DNA from: Thereva unica
Lineage: Eukaryota; Arthropoda; Insecta; Diptera; Therevidae
Direction of reading: 5' to 3'
NCBI GenBank assembly: GCA_949987705.1
Contig: OX465286.1
Span: 8,409,445-8,473,444, forward strand
Length of the DNA stretch: 64,000 nucleotides
Shown: positions 44,696 to 54,790 of the stretch, piece after piece
Numbering within the stretch: position 1 is the first letter of the stretch
Layout of the letters: every line of letters starts with the position of its first letter
The notes under the pieces: generated by a model
What the model was told of the DNA's origin: nothing
Databases searched by the model: none
The model's input: the letters and a program-made list of their open reading frames with translations, nothing else
Program-made: the position numbers and the translations under genes

Positions 44696-44880
44696 TACTG
44701 GACGCAACAAAAGCAACGGAATGAAGAGTTAACGGAATGAAATTGTGCTGGTTATACTGATGGAATCGAACATATTCAAATGTCACTTTTTTCAGCAATG
44801 TCTTGCCAATCCGTCGGTTCCTTCAAGTTCCAAAGTTTTGAAACTTTGATGCGGTCCGTTCCGTTGCGTTGCGTCCAGTA
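44696..44880. mobile_element. 185-bp MITE with TA duplication
   Basis: Ends TACTGGACGCAAC and GTTGCGTCCAGTA, flanked by TA on each side; subterminal AACGGAA / TTCCGTT. A related single end (CCGTTGCG..CAGTATAA) lies at 45665-45703. Could be Tc1/mariner-type. Confidence 0.65.
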
Positions 44881-44883
44881 TAA

Positions 44884-46022
44884 CCACTTCAATACCTTGG
44901 AATAGAGAACTAAAGGAAAGGCCTTCGTGTGTATAATCCCTGTATGGGAGCGTAGTGAAATCTGGGGGTTAGTCAACTGTCAAATTGGGTTAGTTAGCTG
45001 CTTGTGTTCCCGCGTTCGGTGGAATACTTTTTTAAGACGAGTTTTTTTTATAAAGTTATCCGAAATCTTATTATCAAAACTAACTTAAAAATAGAAAGAA
45101 AGTATAAAGAATAGTTTAAAGTATAATTAAAGTTCTAGTGAGTGAGTTTTCTGTGAAAAAAAGAACAATGAAGTGTGCAGTTTGTTAATGCAGGAATAAA
45201 TGGAAATATGCACGAGAAAAATCGTTCTTCATGTGAATGTGCTAAATAAAATAGTGCTTAAACACACATATTAGACATTTACATTAATAAATATATGAAT
45301 CACTGTGATAAATTGTCCAAATAATGTAAATGATATTTGCTTGAATTTCTTTGTTTACATTAAATGACCCAACGCAAAATTCAAGGGGATCAGCTGTTTA
45401 GATTTCGGAGTGACGCCGTGTAAAAAGTTCATTTGGGGGGGGCAAGATTTTATTTTAGATTACTCATAATTTTAACTCGCTCTTGCCCCTCCTCTATTTT
45501 ACTCGGTTTTTACGCTTGTAGTGTACAAACAACTACCAAAGCGTGGGCACTCATACAAAACGAATTTCACTACATTTTAATTGGGCGAGGGCCCTTCCTG
45601 TAGTTTTGTATTCTAAGTTCAATACAGTTCCTCTGTAATGAAACTCTTTTTGACATTTCAATCCGGTCCGTTGCGTTCCTTTGCGTTCAGTATAATTGAG
45701 GCTTTACTGGGCCTTTATCGTAACATTGAAAACAAAAAACAAATTATTAATAAATTGTTAAATATTGATCAGTTATTAAAAGTAACTGAATTTAATGAAA
45801 CTAAATTATTATAATACAAACTATTTTGTTAATAGTTAAATATTCTTAATAGAATTAACAGAATTACAGATGTCATTTCGAATGAAACTAGTACATAGGC
45901 TGATTGTGTACTGCCACAGGGGAATTTAACTGTGAGCTTTTTTGGTACGTTTTTACTTTTTTTTTGTAGTAAAAATATTGAGTAAAATAAATACATTTTT
46001 TTTAACTAGATATATAATTAAT

Positions 46023-46053
<31 letters not shown>

Positions 46054-46095
46054 GAGATTTGAAGCAAGATTATAATGGAGTTACGGTATACAGAA
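44884..46095. other. No gene recognised
   Basis: AT-rich. A related MITE end at 45665-45703 and a G run at 45436. A microsatellite (TA)n lies at 46030-46052. Confidence 0.4.
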
Positions 46096-46098
46096 ACA

Positions 46099-46269
46099 AG
46101 GTAATGTAAAAGACTGTATAACGTATACGGTATTTTAGTGCTGACGTCACATGTGGCCCGCTTTCCATATAAAATCGAAGCTATTGTTGTTGTATCTGCA
46201 TTGTGGCTGACGTCATTAGGCGCCCATTTTTTACGGTATTCGAAGCTGTCGTCTCTTTTATATTACCTT
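46099..46269. mobile_element. Palindromic MITE-like element with two CRE-type sites
   Basis: The left half starting AAGGTAATGTAAAAGA and the right half ending TCTTTTATATTACCTT are imperfect inverted copies. The palindrome TGACGTCA occurs in each half (46142-46149 and 46208-46215) because of this symmetry. Target duplication not identified. Confidence 0.55.
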
Positions 46270-46526
46270 CTCTGTGATAAGGAGTAACAAATAGTATATG
46301 AGTGAAATTACACGGCCATTCACTTGGGACTCACGTCAAACCTGTCTGTGTAAAATTTGAGTATTACACGAAGCATCTAAATTTCTGCCTCTTTTCCGTG
46401 TAACAATTCTATTGTCTATGTGGTTGTGCACAAAACAACAAAAATTCTTATAATTATCGCAGTCCCAGTGAAAAAAGTTATGCTTGTGTTAGTGTAATTT
46501 GCTGTGAGACCGAAATTTTTCTTGGA
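46270..46526. other. No gene recognised
   Basis: Non-coding sequence between two MITE-like elements. Confidence 0.35.
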
Positions 46527-46768
46527 CCCACAAGGAAAAGGAAACATACAATCATGAATGCTGGAAACCTTCCGAGGAAGTTTGGAAGCATTCTCTTCCG
46601 TGCTCTAGTTCATATTCTTTTTATCCATCCATGTCATTGGATGGAAGACTAAGAATGAAGCTTTTGCGGAAATAAAATTCAAAAAATTCTCTATACCTTC
46701 TCTGGGCAACGAACAGGAAGGCTTCCTTATTCCTACCAATAGGAAGCATTCTCAATTTTCCTTGTGGG
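46527..46768. mobile_element. MITE-like element, CCCACAAGGAAAA ends
   Basis: CCCACAAGGAAAA at the left and TTTTCCTTGTGGG at the right are perfect inverted ends. Inner AGGAAGC/GCTTCC motifs are also paired. No clear duplication. Confidence 0.55.
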
Positions 46769-48429
46769 GATTCACAAGTGAGACCAACACATGCACTTCC
46801 CTGCGCCCCCTTGTCTAAAAAACCGGTTTATTGGAAGTGATTGGAAAGTGAGTCTTGGAAAGTGATAGGTCGTGTAATTTGGCTCTATGAGATACACAGA
46901 ATTGATTTAAGTACATACACCGTACTACATCGCAGTACTAAGCATGTGCGCGTATTGCGTTCATATAGTAAATAATATCGGATTTTTGTTTTTTTTTTTC
47001 GCATTTTGACTTGATGGTTTAATAATTTCGCCCCGCTTTTAGTAGGTGTCGCGCGGAAGTAAACAAAAAAGCTACTTACCGAAGATTCTTAATCATTCGT
47101 ATTGTTTTTTCTTTTTTTTAATACTAAATATAATTCCGACATGAAGGCTTATCAATAAATGTGGCGAAATGAGATAACTAATATATAAAAGCATATTCCC
47201 AAAATATTTTGGTGCACAGTCCTGCGATTGCGAAAATTTTGGGCAAAAAAATATTTCAAAAAAAAAAAAACATTCGCCCAAGAGGGCGAGAAGAGGAAGA
47301 ATCAGCGTTGCAGTAACTTCTTGCAGTGTGAAAATTTTTTGTGGTGGAGTCCTCCCATCTGCTGTATGTCAAAATAGAGTTGGTGCCGCAAAAGTTTTTT
47401 TTTTAATAATAATATTTCGGATACAAAAAGGGCAGAGATTTATTTGTTTAAATTAAAATTGAATACGGGGGAAATTCTGTGTTTGTTTATTTCGCATTTT
47501 TTTTAATTAAAAGTGTCGGTGTTAAAGAAAAAATCTACGCCAGTGAATAAAATCTGTGTGTGATTTTTTTTAGGGGGGCTTAATTAATTTTCGTAAACTG
47601 TCAAAATCCATGATAAAAAAAAATAAGAATTTTTGTTTAATTTATGTTTTGATTTATAATCGAAATAAAAACAAAGAGCCGCAGCTAAGAATGATTCAAT
47701 ATATAAATAATGACTAAACGGCAATAAACCAAACAATTATAAACACATCACACAACAACTTGACAGAAAAAAACTTGATAAAAAGTATTTCTTTCATAAA
47801 TGTATATTTTAGAATAACTTCTATCTGTCTCTTTAACCCTTTTCTGATAATGGCAATATTAACAAATTCTAGCTTCATATAATATATAAAATAACCTACA
47901 AGAAAAAATAACCTACAAGAAAATCATTTTTTATACACAGCAAAACATCATCCTTCACAAATCCTTTAAAAAAAAATTGTTACGCCCAAAATTCTCATCG
48001 AATTTAATCTAAAAAATTCTTATCTAATTAATAAAAGCGTGATATTTTCCGATAAGATCAATCAATTTTCGCCTGAATTAAATGATTCTAGTTTTATATT
48101 TTAATTATTACTTGGGGTTTTTGTGTGTGCACATAATATGTATTTGCACTAAATTTATATTTGCTAGAAATGCCGGCTCTAATCAAAAGGATGGAGAATA
48201 TAATTGTTGAAACATTAAAGTTTGAGCATGAAATTTAGAGATTAATTAAGTTATTTATTACTATTGCGTGCTATTTTCTATCTATTTCTGTGAAGGCGTG
48301 TATTTACTCAATTGCTGTTTTTTTTATCACAGAATTCATCTATTCATATCTCAGACTAGAGGCTAATTATCTTAACATTGGTGATAATTTTGTTGTGTGT
48401 ATACTTTTTTCTAGGTAAAAATATATGAT
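46769..48429. other. AT-rich region between Eps8 and PIP4K, no gene recognised
   Basis: No LINE or TIR signal, the longest stretch of apparently non-mobile DNA here. It contains T runs, a GC-richer patch at 47280-47400 and a possible donor-like GTGAAT region near 47540. It could hold an untranslated first exon of PIP4K or the missing last exon of Eps8, but no reading frame resembling either was found. Confidence 0.35.
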
Positions 48430-50760
48430 TCGATCATCGTCATCGCCGGCGCTACAAGCTCTCTGGGTGGGCTTCGACCAGCGCCGGCCCTAGCCCTTGT
48501 TGAGGGTGGAGCAAGATTATCTTTCGGCGCCCCTTGTTCGACGCTTTCACTTCACATAAATTGTATTTCCAGTTGTGCCAGAAAAAACATTTTTCGAGTA
48601 CTGTCTGTCTGCCATTTTCTTACGGGATTATATCTTCCCTTTTGCAAGCCTTTATGGGCTGGGGACCCCATAAGTACGGTTCGACGATGGTGTTAAGGTC
48701 ACAGTTTTGCCTGTAACGTAATAGAGGAAGTATGTTTTCTCAGAGATGCTTCCGCGACGTTTCGCCAACAATACCACCTTCTTTGGAGGCTATTTGATTG
48801 TTTGTACTGCATGGTTGGACATTAGGGCTTGCCCCAGCTAGTAAGGTTGAGATGGTGGAGAGAGTCACCTTCTCGTTAAAACAGGCTCCTCCTGTCATCA
48901 GCAAAAATTGCTGTGTTCACCATCCTGATAACGTCATATCTATGAATTTTATGTGGTGCACTTTGTGGAGTATTCTCCACTCCTACACACTTAGGGTTTT
49001 CTTTTGGATTTGGATATATTGCCAGCGCGGTTATCTGTTGCTGCCTCCAGAAGACTTCCTTGCACAGTAACTAGAGAGCGCACTGACCCCTACTGACCTG
49101 GGCTGTTCTGAGCCCTGAGCCAATTCGGCTACCGCCTCCAGAAGACTTTCTTCCACGGTAACTAGATGTTTCGAGGTCAGAAGAGTCTCCGGATTGTTAG
49201 TCGCAAGCACGCCAATTCTGACACTTTCGGCTATTTGACAGAAGGTAGGCTTTGGAGTCGTTCTAGACTTCATTATGGGTGCGTCCGACTTTTCTTAAGG
49301 CTTTTCAAACCGTATGGCCAAAGCCTTCGCCCTTTTCGCCGGGTTATTATGCCCTAGAGAACATCCAGATGATCTCACCCTCTTCTTATTAACAAAACCG
49401 GTATCTCTTTCTTCCTCGGGGGCCACGCAGACCCTACCAGCCTCTACACGGGATTAGCCAGCTTCCAGATATCGCATAAAACGTTTTTGGGCTGCGCCAC
49501 CCCGTCTTCTGAAAGCGGTCGTTTTTTCGAGTCGCCTCTCCGATTAGGTGCCCTTACTTCCGCAGGAGATCTCCCAATGAAATGAAATGATCTCAACGTA
49601 CTCCATCCCTGGATTTACGGGCTTAGACTGCCCTCCCTGAAAAAGAATCCCAAACTTCACTGGGAACACATTCGACACCTTGAAGCATGTATCCAAAAAT
49701 AACTGGCCTTGTAGGTCGTTTTTTTGGGAACTGTGGGAGCCCCAGAAATATGTGGAGCGTTAAGAAGTGCTCCATCTTCAAAAGTTTTTTGTAAGGTAAT
49801 TTTATATTGACACCACGAGCTCGGCGTAAAAGGAAGATCGCCCATGGCAGAGCTCCGTATCACCAATGGAAAGCTAATTCAAACCAAAGTTCGCCTGGTA
49901 TCCGTGGTCGATCGTTAGCAGTACATTGTTTACACATTAGGATTGCGGTTTTAGATCCGTGGATCGTGGAGTTTAGATCCGTGGATCTCGAGCAGGATGT
50001 GGCCTAAGGCCATGCACGATCGGTCTTAGAGTCAGTGCTCCCTGCTTGTGCCGTGTTCGAGTCATATTGATGAGTACATACAAACAACGCCCTCACAAAG
50101 TTCTCGAAATTGTTTTTGGCATTCATTTTGGTGCCCGACCGCTCCACTCGCTCTACCCTAGGGCCAGCGCTGGCTTCGACCACCTCAAAAATCTTCATAC
50201 ATCTAGTTTTTAGTCTTGCGTTTTATATTCTTCCTGGAGGTTGTCCCTAAGTCCATTTCGATGTCATCTTTATATCTGTTCTTAAGTCGTAGGTGTGCCT
50301 TGTTCCATCTGGTGTTTGAAAGTACGGGATTTTGGAGGGCGCTTGTTCAGGGATTCTCTCATTACATATGCTATCCAGCGTAGGCTTGAGATCTTGATGC
50401 TGTTGGCTATTTCAGGTTCTTTGTGTATGTATTTAGCATATATCGTGGCTGTATCTTCTTCTCCAGACAATCTCTTGATTCATTGCGCTTATGATCCTGT
50501 GGAGAATTTCTCTCTCACTACTTCCAATGCCCTGCTCTTTATACCTAGCTTATCTGTAGTTATTCTTTTTAGATTGAAGACTACCATTCTTGCCCTTCTT
50601 GCAGTGTACTCTGGTTTCTTTTTTCAATTGAGGATCTACAGTCCTAATGGAGCCAGTCAATTCTAGTCTCTCTGGGGCCCTAGTCTCTTCTGCTGCCCCC
50701 TTAATGCTTCTTTGATTTTCTTTTTTGGTATTCGAGACAGGTAGGTTTTTATGGTGGTAG
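48430..50760 (-). mobile_element. RTE-like LINE, minus strand, split by hAT
   Basis: Minus strand: linker segment (GAAEETRAPERLELTGSIRT) near 50700, then a jump to the C-terminal SLRWIAYVMRESLNKRPP at about 50370 and RYKDDIEMDLGTT near 50250. Past the hAT it continues SKPTQRACSAGDDDDRI, ending in a GATGACGATGATCG-type tail at about 48430. RT core deleted. Confidence 0.65.
48479..50172. mobile_element. Complete hAT-type non-autonomous transposon, 1694 bp
   Basis: Termini CAGCGCCGGCCCTAG and CTAGGGCCAGCGCTG are 15-bp inverted repeats with one mismatch. The flank GCTTCGAC is identical on both sides (48471-48478 and 50173-50180), the 8-bp duplication of hAT elements. No transposase is recognisable; the longest frames are under 100 codons. 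The copy at 1-738 shares its right half, including the phrase TTCGCATTCATTTTGG(C/T)GCC. Confidence 0.9.
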
Positions 50761-50825
50761 GATGTCAGCCTGCCGTACAACCCCCAATCTAAAGGACAGT
50801 CCAGTGTTTCTTCTCTCCCCCCCCC

Positions 50826-51022
50826 CCCCCCTTCTTCTTCTTCGATGGCTCTACAGCCCAATTCGAGTCTTGGCCTCCATCAGCTTCTTCCTCCAGACGT
50901 CTCTCTGTTCCGCAGCTTGTCTCCAGTTTCTTGTGTTGAGCAGTTTTGCTGCATCGGCCTTAACATTGTCTTCCCACCTTGACCGTGGTTTTCCAACTGG
51001 TCTTTTGCTATCCGCCGGTCAT
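50826..51022 (-). mobile_element. RTE-like LINE 3' end (same family as 8712-10445)
   Basis: The first 70 bases (CTTCTTCTTCGATGGCTCTA..) match 8712-8780. Minus-strand codons give RPVGKPRSRWEDN and the final EAKARIGL-type residues followed by a GAAGAAG tail. It is truncated within the last 200 bases. Confidence 0.7.
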
Positions 51023-51029
51023 ATATCTT

Positions 51030-51970
51030 CTTCTTTAACGGCTCTAAACCCGGGATCCGGTTCTGGCCTCTCGCAACTCATCTCTCCACCGGCCCCGATT
51101 CTGAGCCGATGTCATCCAGTTTGGCATCTCTAAGCCTGAGCGTCCTGGTCTAGCACCCCATAGGTCTAACCGCAGAGAATTTTCCGAGCAGGCTTATCTT
51201 CACTCATACGAGCTAGATGCCCTGCCTACCGGAGCTTACCGAGCTTTATTTTCTTCACAACATCTATGTCGCGATAGCCCTCGTAGATCTTGTCATTGTA
51301 GATTCTACGGAATTGTCCTTCCTCACATAAGGGGCCAACAATTCTCCGAAGTACTTTCCTCTCGAACACGGCTAAGAGGTTTGAATGCTTTTTGTCGTGT
51401 TCCTCTACCTTGATTGTGGGACCACTGTTAGGTGTTCTTGTAGACGAGGACCCTTCGTTCTGCTTTCGTTAATGTGCTGTCCCGCTCAATCTGAGTGAAA
51501 GTTTCTTGTACAGCTGTTGTTCTTCTAACGATAAGCCAGTAATTGGGTGGACTTGTGTAGGATTGTGCCCCTTGATGTCACGCCCGGTTCTCGGATCACT
51601 TTCTCCAACGCCAGGTTGAAGAGGGGAAGGCCAGACCGTCCTCTTGTTAGAGTCCATTACAGTTGTTGATTGGATACCTTTAATTGGCTTGTCACATTGG
51701 TCATGGTCAGCCTACATAGTCTTGTCAGTTTTTTGGGGATGCCGAATTCTCTCATGGCTTTGTAGAGTTCTACTCTGGCTATGCTATCATAGGCGGCCTT
51801 AAAGTCTATGAAGAGGTGTTAAATTGAGTTTTGAAACTCGAGACATTTTTTCATAGCCTGCCTCAAGATGAAAATCTGATCAGTTGTTGATTTGCCTGGG
51901 CTGACTACACTGATAATGGCCTTTGATCTTTCTGGCGCATCTGATTCTCCAGATGCCGTTTACGTTTAAT
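51030..51970 (-). mobile_element. RTE-like LINE fragment, RT motifs and C-terminus
   Basis: Minus strand: KSTTDQIFILRQ and FIDFKAAYDSIARVELYKAM near 51920-51760, a degraded QG region, then VFERKVLRRIVGPLCEEGQF near 51360 and KIKLGKLR.AGHLARM near 51210. It ends in a GAAGAAGA-type tail at 51030. Many stops. A related scrap is at 58190-58350. Confidence 0.7.
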
Positions 51971-52019
51971 GGGCCTGTGGCAGCCCCACAGTCAGTTGCG
52001 GAGTAGATCAGTGCAGACT

Positions 52020-52880
52020 AGATTAGCTGGGGACTAGATCAGCTGTGGATCGAGTGGAGAATTTCGTTTGCGGAAGTCAGTCACTAACAGGCTATCGTCA
52101 GGCTTGTTCTTCACTTGTTGGGTCATGGTCCACACCTCCGAGCCATAACAGGCCTCAGGCCTTATAAGAGATTTGTATAGATCAAATTTAGTTTTCTTGT
52201 GTAGCCCTCTTGATTGAGGTACTTTACGCGTGAAGTTGGTCCCTAGGCGCGTTCTTTCTGATCTAGTCTGCAACATTGCTTTAGTTTTGTCTTGATTAAG
52301 TGTTAAACTCGTGTTTTTAGTGGCGTTGTTTAGACTTATATAGCGTTCCTTTGCTCCTAATAATGATCTACTATGTTCAGATCATCAGCGTAACACAATA
52401 TTTGCACCGACTTGCTAATTAATGTTCCATTCCTGTCCAATGCTGTTCTTCTGAAGACAGCTTCTAGGGCTAGGTGGCATCGGTGCTAGACCATCTCCCT
52501 GTTTGAGTCCTTGTTTAACGTGGAAGCCTTCAGTTAACTAGTTTTGAGCCCTTACCTGAGCTATCGTATCTGTTATGGTTACTTTTATTAGCCTCACTAA
52601 TTTTGCAGGTATTCTAAGGTCTATAAGGTTGTCAATAAGTCTTTCCCTAGATATTGAGGCATACGCCTGTTTAAAATCTACGAAGATCTGATACACGTTT
52701 ATATTTTTCTCCCAGCACTTCTATAACAGTTGTTTTAGGCAGAATAGTTGGTCTGTTGTAGACATTTTCTTACGGAAACCCGCTTGGTATTCACCCAGTA
52801 TTTTCCCAGCAATAGGTTCTATCCTAGGAGCTCAGTAGTGATATACCCCTGTAGTTTCTGTAGGGGAGTCGGTCGCCGGT
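52020..52880 (-). mobile_element. RTE-like LINE fragment, RT
   Basis: Minus strand: LGKYWVNTKRVSVRK-like finger residues near 52800, then LCYADDLNIV at about 52400, and KSLIRPEACYGSEVWTM near 52150. Heavily mutated, truncated both ends. Confidence 0.6.
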
Positions 52881-52899
52881 CTTGTGCACTGGGCTTTCG

Positions 52900-53265
52900 C
52901 TAGCAGTATTCTGTGGCGGCCTCTGCTAATAAAGTTCTCCTCCACTTTGTCCTCGGCCTTCCAGTCTATGGCCTGTTTGGTTAGATTTTCGTTTTCGCGT
53001 CGCAAGATGTGGCCAATCCAATTCCGTTTCCGTCACCTGATTCGGTAGTCTATCCATTCTTGGCCGGCACAGCGCCATAGTTCTTCGTTTGAAATTCTAT
53101 CTTGCCAGCGGATACGACGTAGGTATCTGTTGATGAAAACCTGTAGGCGCCTTGTTTCGCAACCGTACAAAAGAACTGCCTTAACGTGTTGGCGTGGAAC
53201 AGCCGCAATTTGGTGTTAATTGACATCTTCGATGATCTCCATATGCGAAACAGGCATGCATACAC
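52900..53265 (-). mobile_element. Non-LTR retrotransposon C-terminal fragment of another family
   Basis: Minus strand reads IWRSSKMSINTKLRLFHANT, GAYRFSS or ETRRLQVFINRYLRRIRW in adjacent frames, NEELW and RKRNWIGHILR. This is the post-RT region of a LINE family whose C-terminus has FINRCLR..ISNEELW..WIGHTLR landmarks. Only this part is present. Confidence 0.65.
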
Positions 53266-53289
53266 TCCATCTATTCTACGCTCGTTCCT

Positions 53290-54776
53290 ATCTGCAAGAG
53301 GCTGGTCTCAACGAATCAACATGGTTTTCTTGCAGCTCGTTCCACTACCACCAATCTTCTTGAGTTCACTGCTCATACTGCCGAAGGCTTCGTTTCCGGT
53401 TGTCAAAATGATTGTGTTTACACTGATTTTAGTAAGGCATTTGACAAGCTCTCCCATTCCATTATAATTCTGAAATTAAGAATGTTAGACTTTCCGCAAG
53501 CCCTTCTAGTATGGTTCCAGTCTTACTTAGCTGACCGGACCTACAAAGTTCTTTTTCGTAGATCCAAATCAGTAACCATTGAAGCGACATCCGGTGTCCC
53601 TCAAGGAAGTCATCTTGGCCCTCCTCTCTTAATTCTATCAATTGATGACATTGTTCCCTTGCTAAGACACTGTAGAATATTGATTTACGCTGATGACATC
53701 AAATTGTACCGTCACGTAAAGAGTACTGAGGATTGCAAACTTTTGCAAGTTGACCTTGATACCTTTTACTCTTGGTGTGCTAACAACAACCTGGTTCTTA
53801 ATATTAGTAAATGTGAAGTCATGACTTTTAGTAGGAGACGTGATCCTATAATTTTTAACTACACCTTTTCTGATGAGGGTATATTTCTTCCAGAGGTAGT
53901 TTAGTCCTGGGTTTTTATAAAAAGGTGATCCAAAGAATTTAACAACCCGTTAGTTATTAAACACCTATATATTTCTTTTGTCAGACCATTACTCGAATAT
54001 GCGTCCCAGGTTTGGTCTCCTCAATATTCTTCGCATGTTAGAATATTGAATCGGCTGAACGAAGGTTCGTTCGATTCCCACTGAATCATCTTCCTTGGGA
54101 AAACCCAATAGTTCTTCCATCATATGAATCCCGGCTTAAGTTACTCAACTTAAGCTCTCTTCACAAGCGTCGTGAGGTGGCCGATGTTGTATTTGTTCAT
54201 CAGCTTCTTAATGGAAAGCTCGACTCAGGTTTTCTAGGTCGCCGTGTGTCGTTTAGAGAGAATCGTTATAATCTGAGAGGACCACCTCTTTTACAAATCA
54301 ATTCCTCTAACACGAATTACGGCAGATTTGAACCTGTAAATCGCATGTTCGTTAATGTGAACAATAATATTAATGTCTTTAGCGTGAGCATTAGTAAAGA
54401 TGTCCTTAAAAGGAGTCTTTTAAATCTCACGTGACCACTTATGTTTCCTGTTGCTTGCGTGGGTTACATGCTTATTTGGATTTTTTTTAATTACTAAATT
54501 TTATGTTTGCATGCTTAGTTGTGAGCCTCATCTCAGCGCTTGGTTGTGCTGAGAGTAGGTAAATCTTTCTTGGCCCAGCTGAGAAGTGCGCCTTCTGTGT
54601 TAGAAGGGTTAACTCTATTACTAATATGCGCTTCGTGCTTTACGGTTCAATGAATTGACTCTATTCCTAGGTCATTGTTAGGCCCGTGAATGAATCAGAC
54701 TTAGGCTTGCTGGGGAGTTGAGTCAATGCATTGAGTCGTGTATTAATACTCTTGTGCTCCAGGTTGAACTGGAGCA
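53290..54776 (+). mobile_element. CR1/Jockey-like LINE, RT and 3' end
   Basis: Plus strand: STTTNLLEFT-like at 53345, VYTDFSKAFDKLSHS (53415), SGVPQGSHLGPPLLILSIDD (53590), LIYADDIKLYRHVKS (53680), NLVLNISKCEVMTFSRRRD (53790). A stop at 53902 and frameshifts follow, then PLLEYASQVWSPQYSSH near 53990 and C-terminal FLGRRVSFRENRYNLRGPP near 54230. A 3' UTR-like tail extends to about 54776. Related to the 4973-7030 copy but a separate family by sequence. Confidence 0.8.
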
Positions 54777-54790
54777 GGTCGCCGCCGAAC

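Noticed and set aside
48180..48237. Short frame after TTTGCTAG near 48167 as a host exon
   Set aside because: Phase does not match Eps8 exon 7, and the frame has no recognisable domain.
48415..48478. Strong acceptor (TTTTTTCTAG) followed by an open phase-0 frame, candidate last exon of Eps8
   Set aside because: The sequence is the 3' end of a minus-strand RTE-like LINE interrupted by the hAT, and the translation has no similarity to an Eps8 tail.
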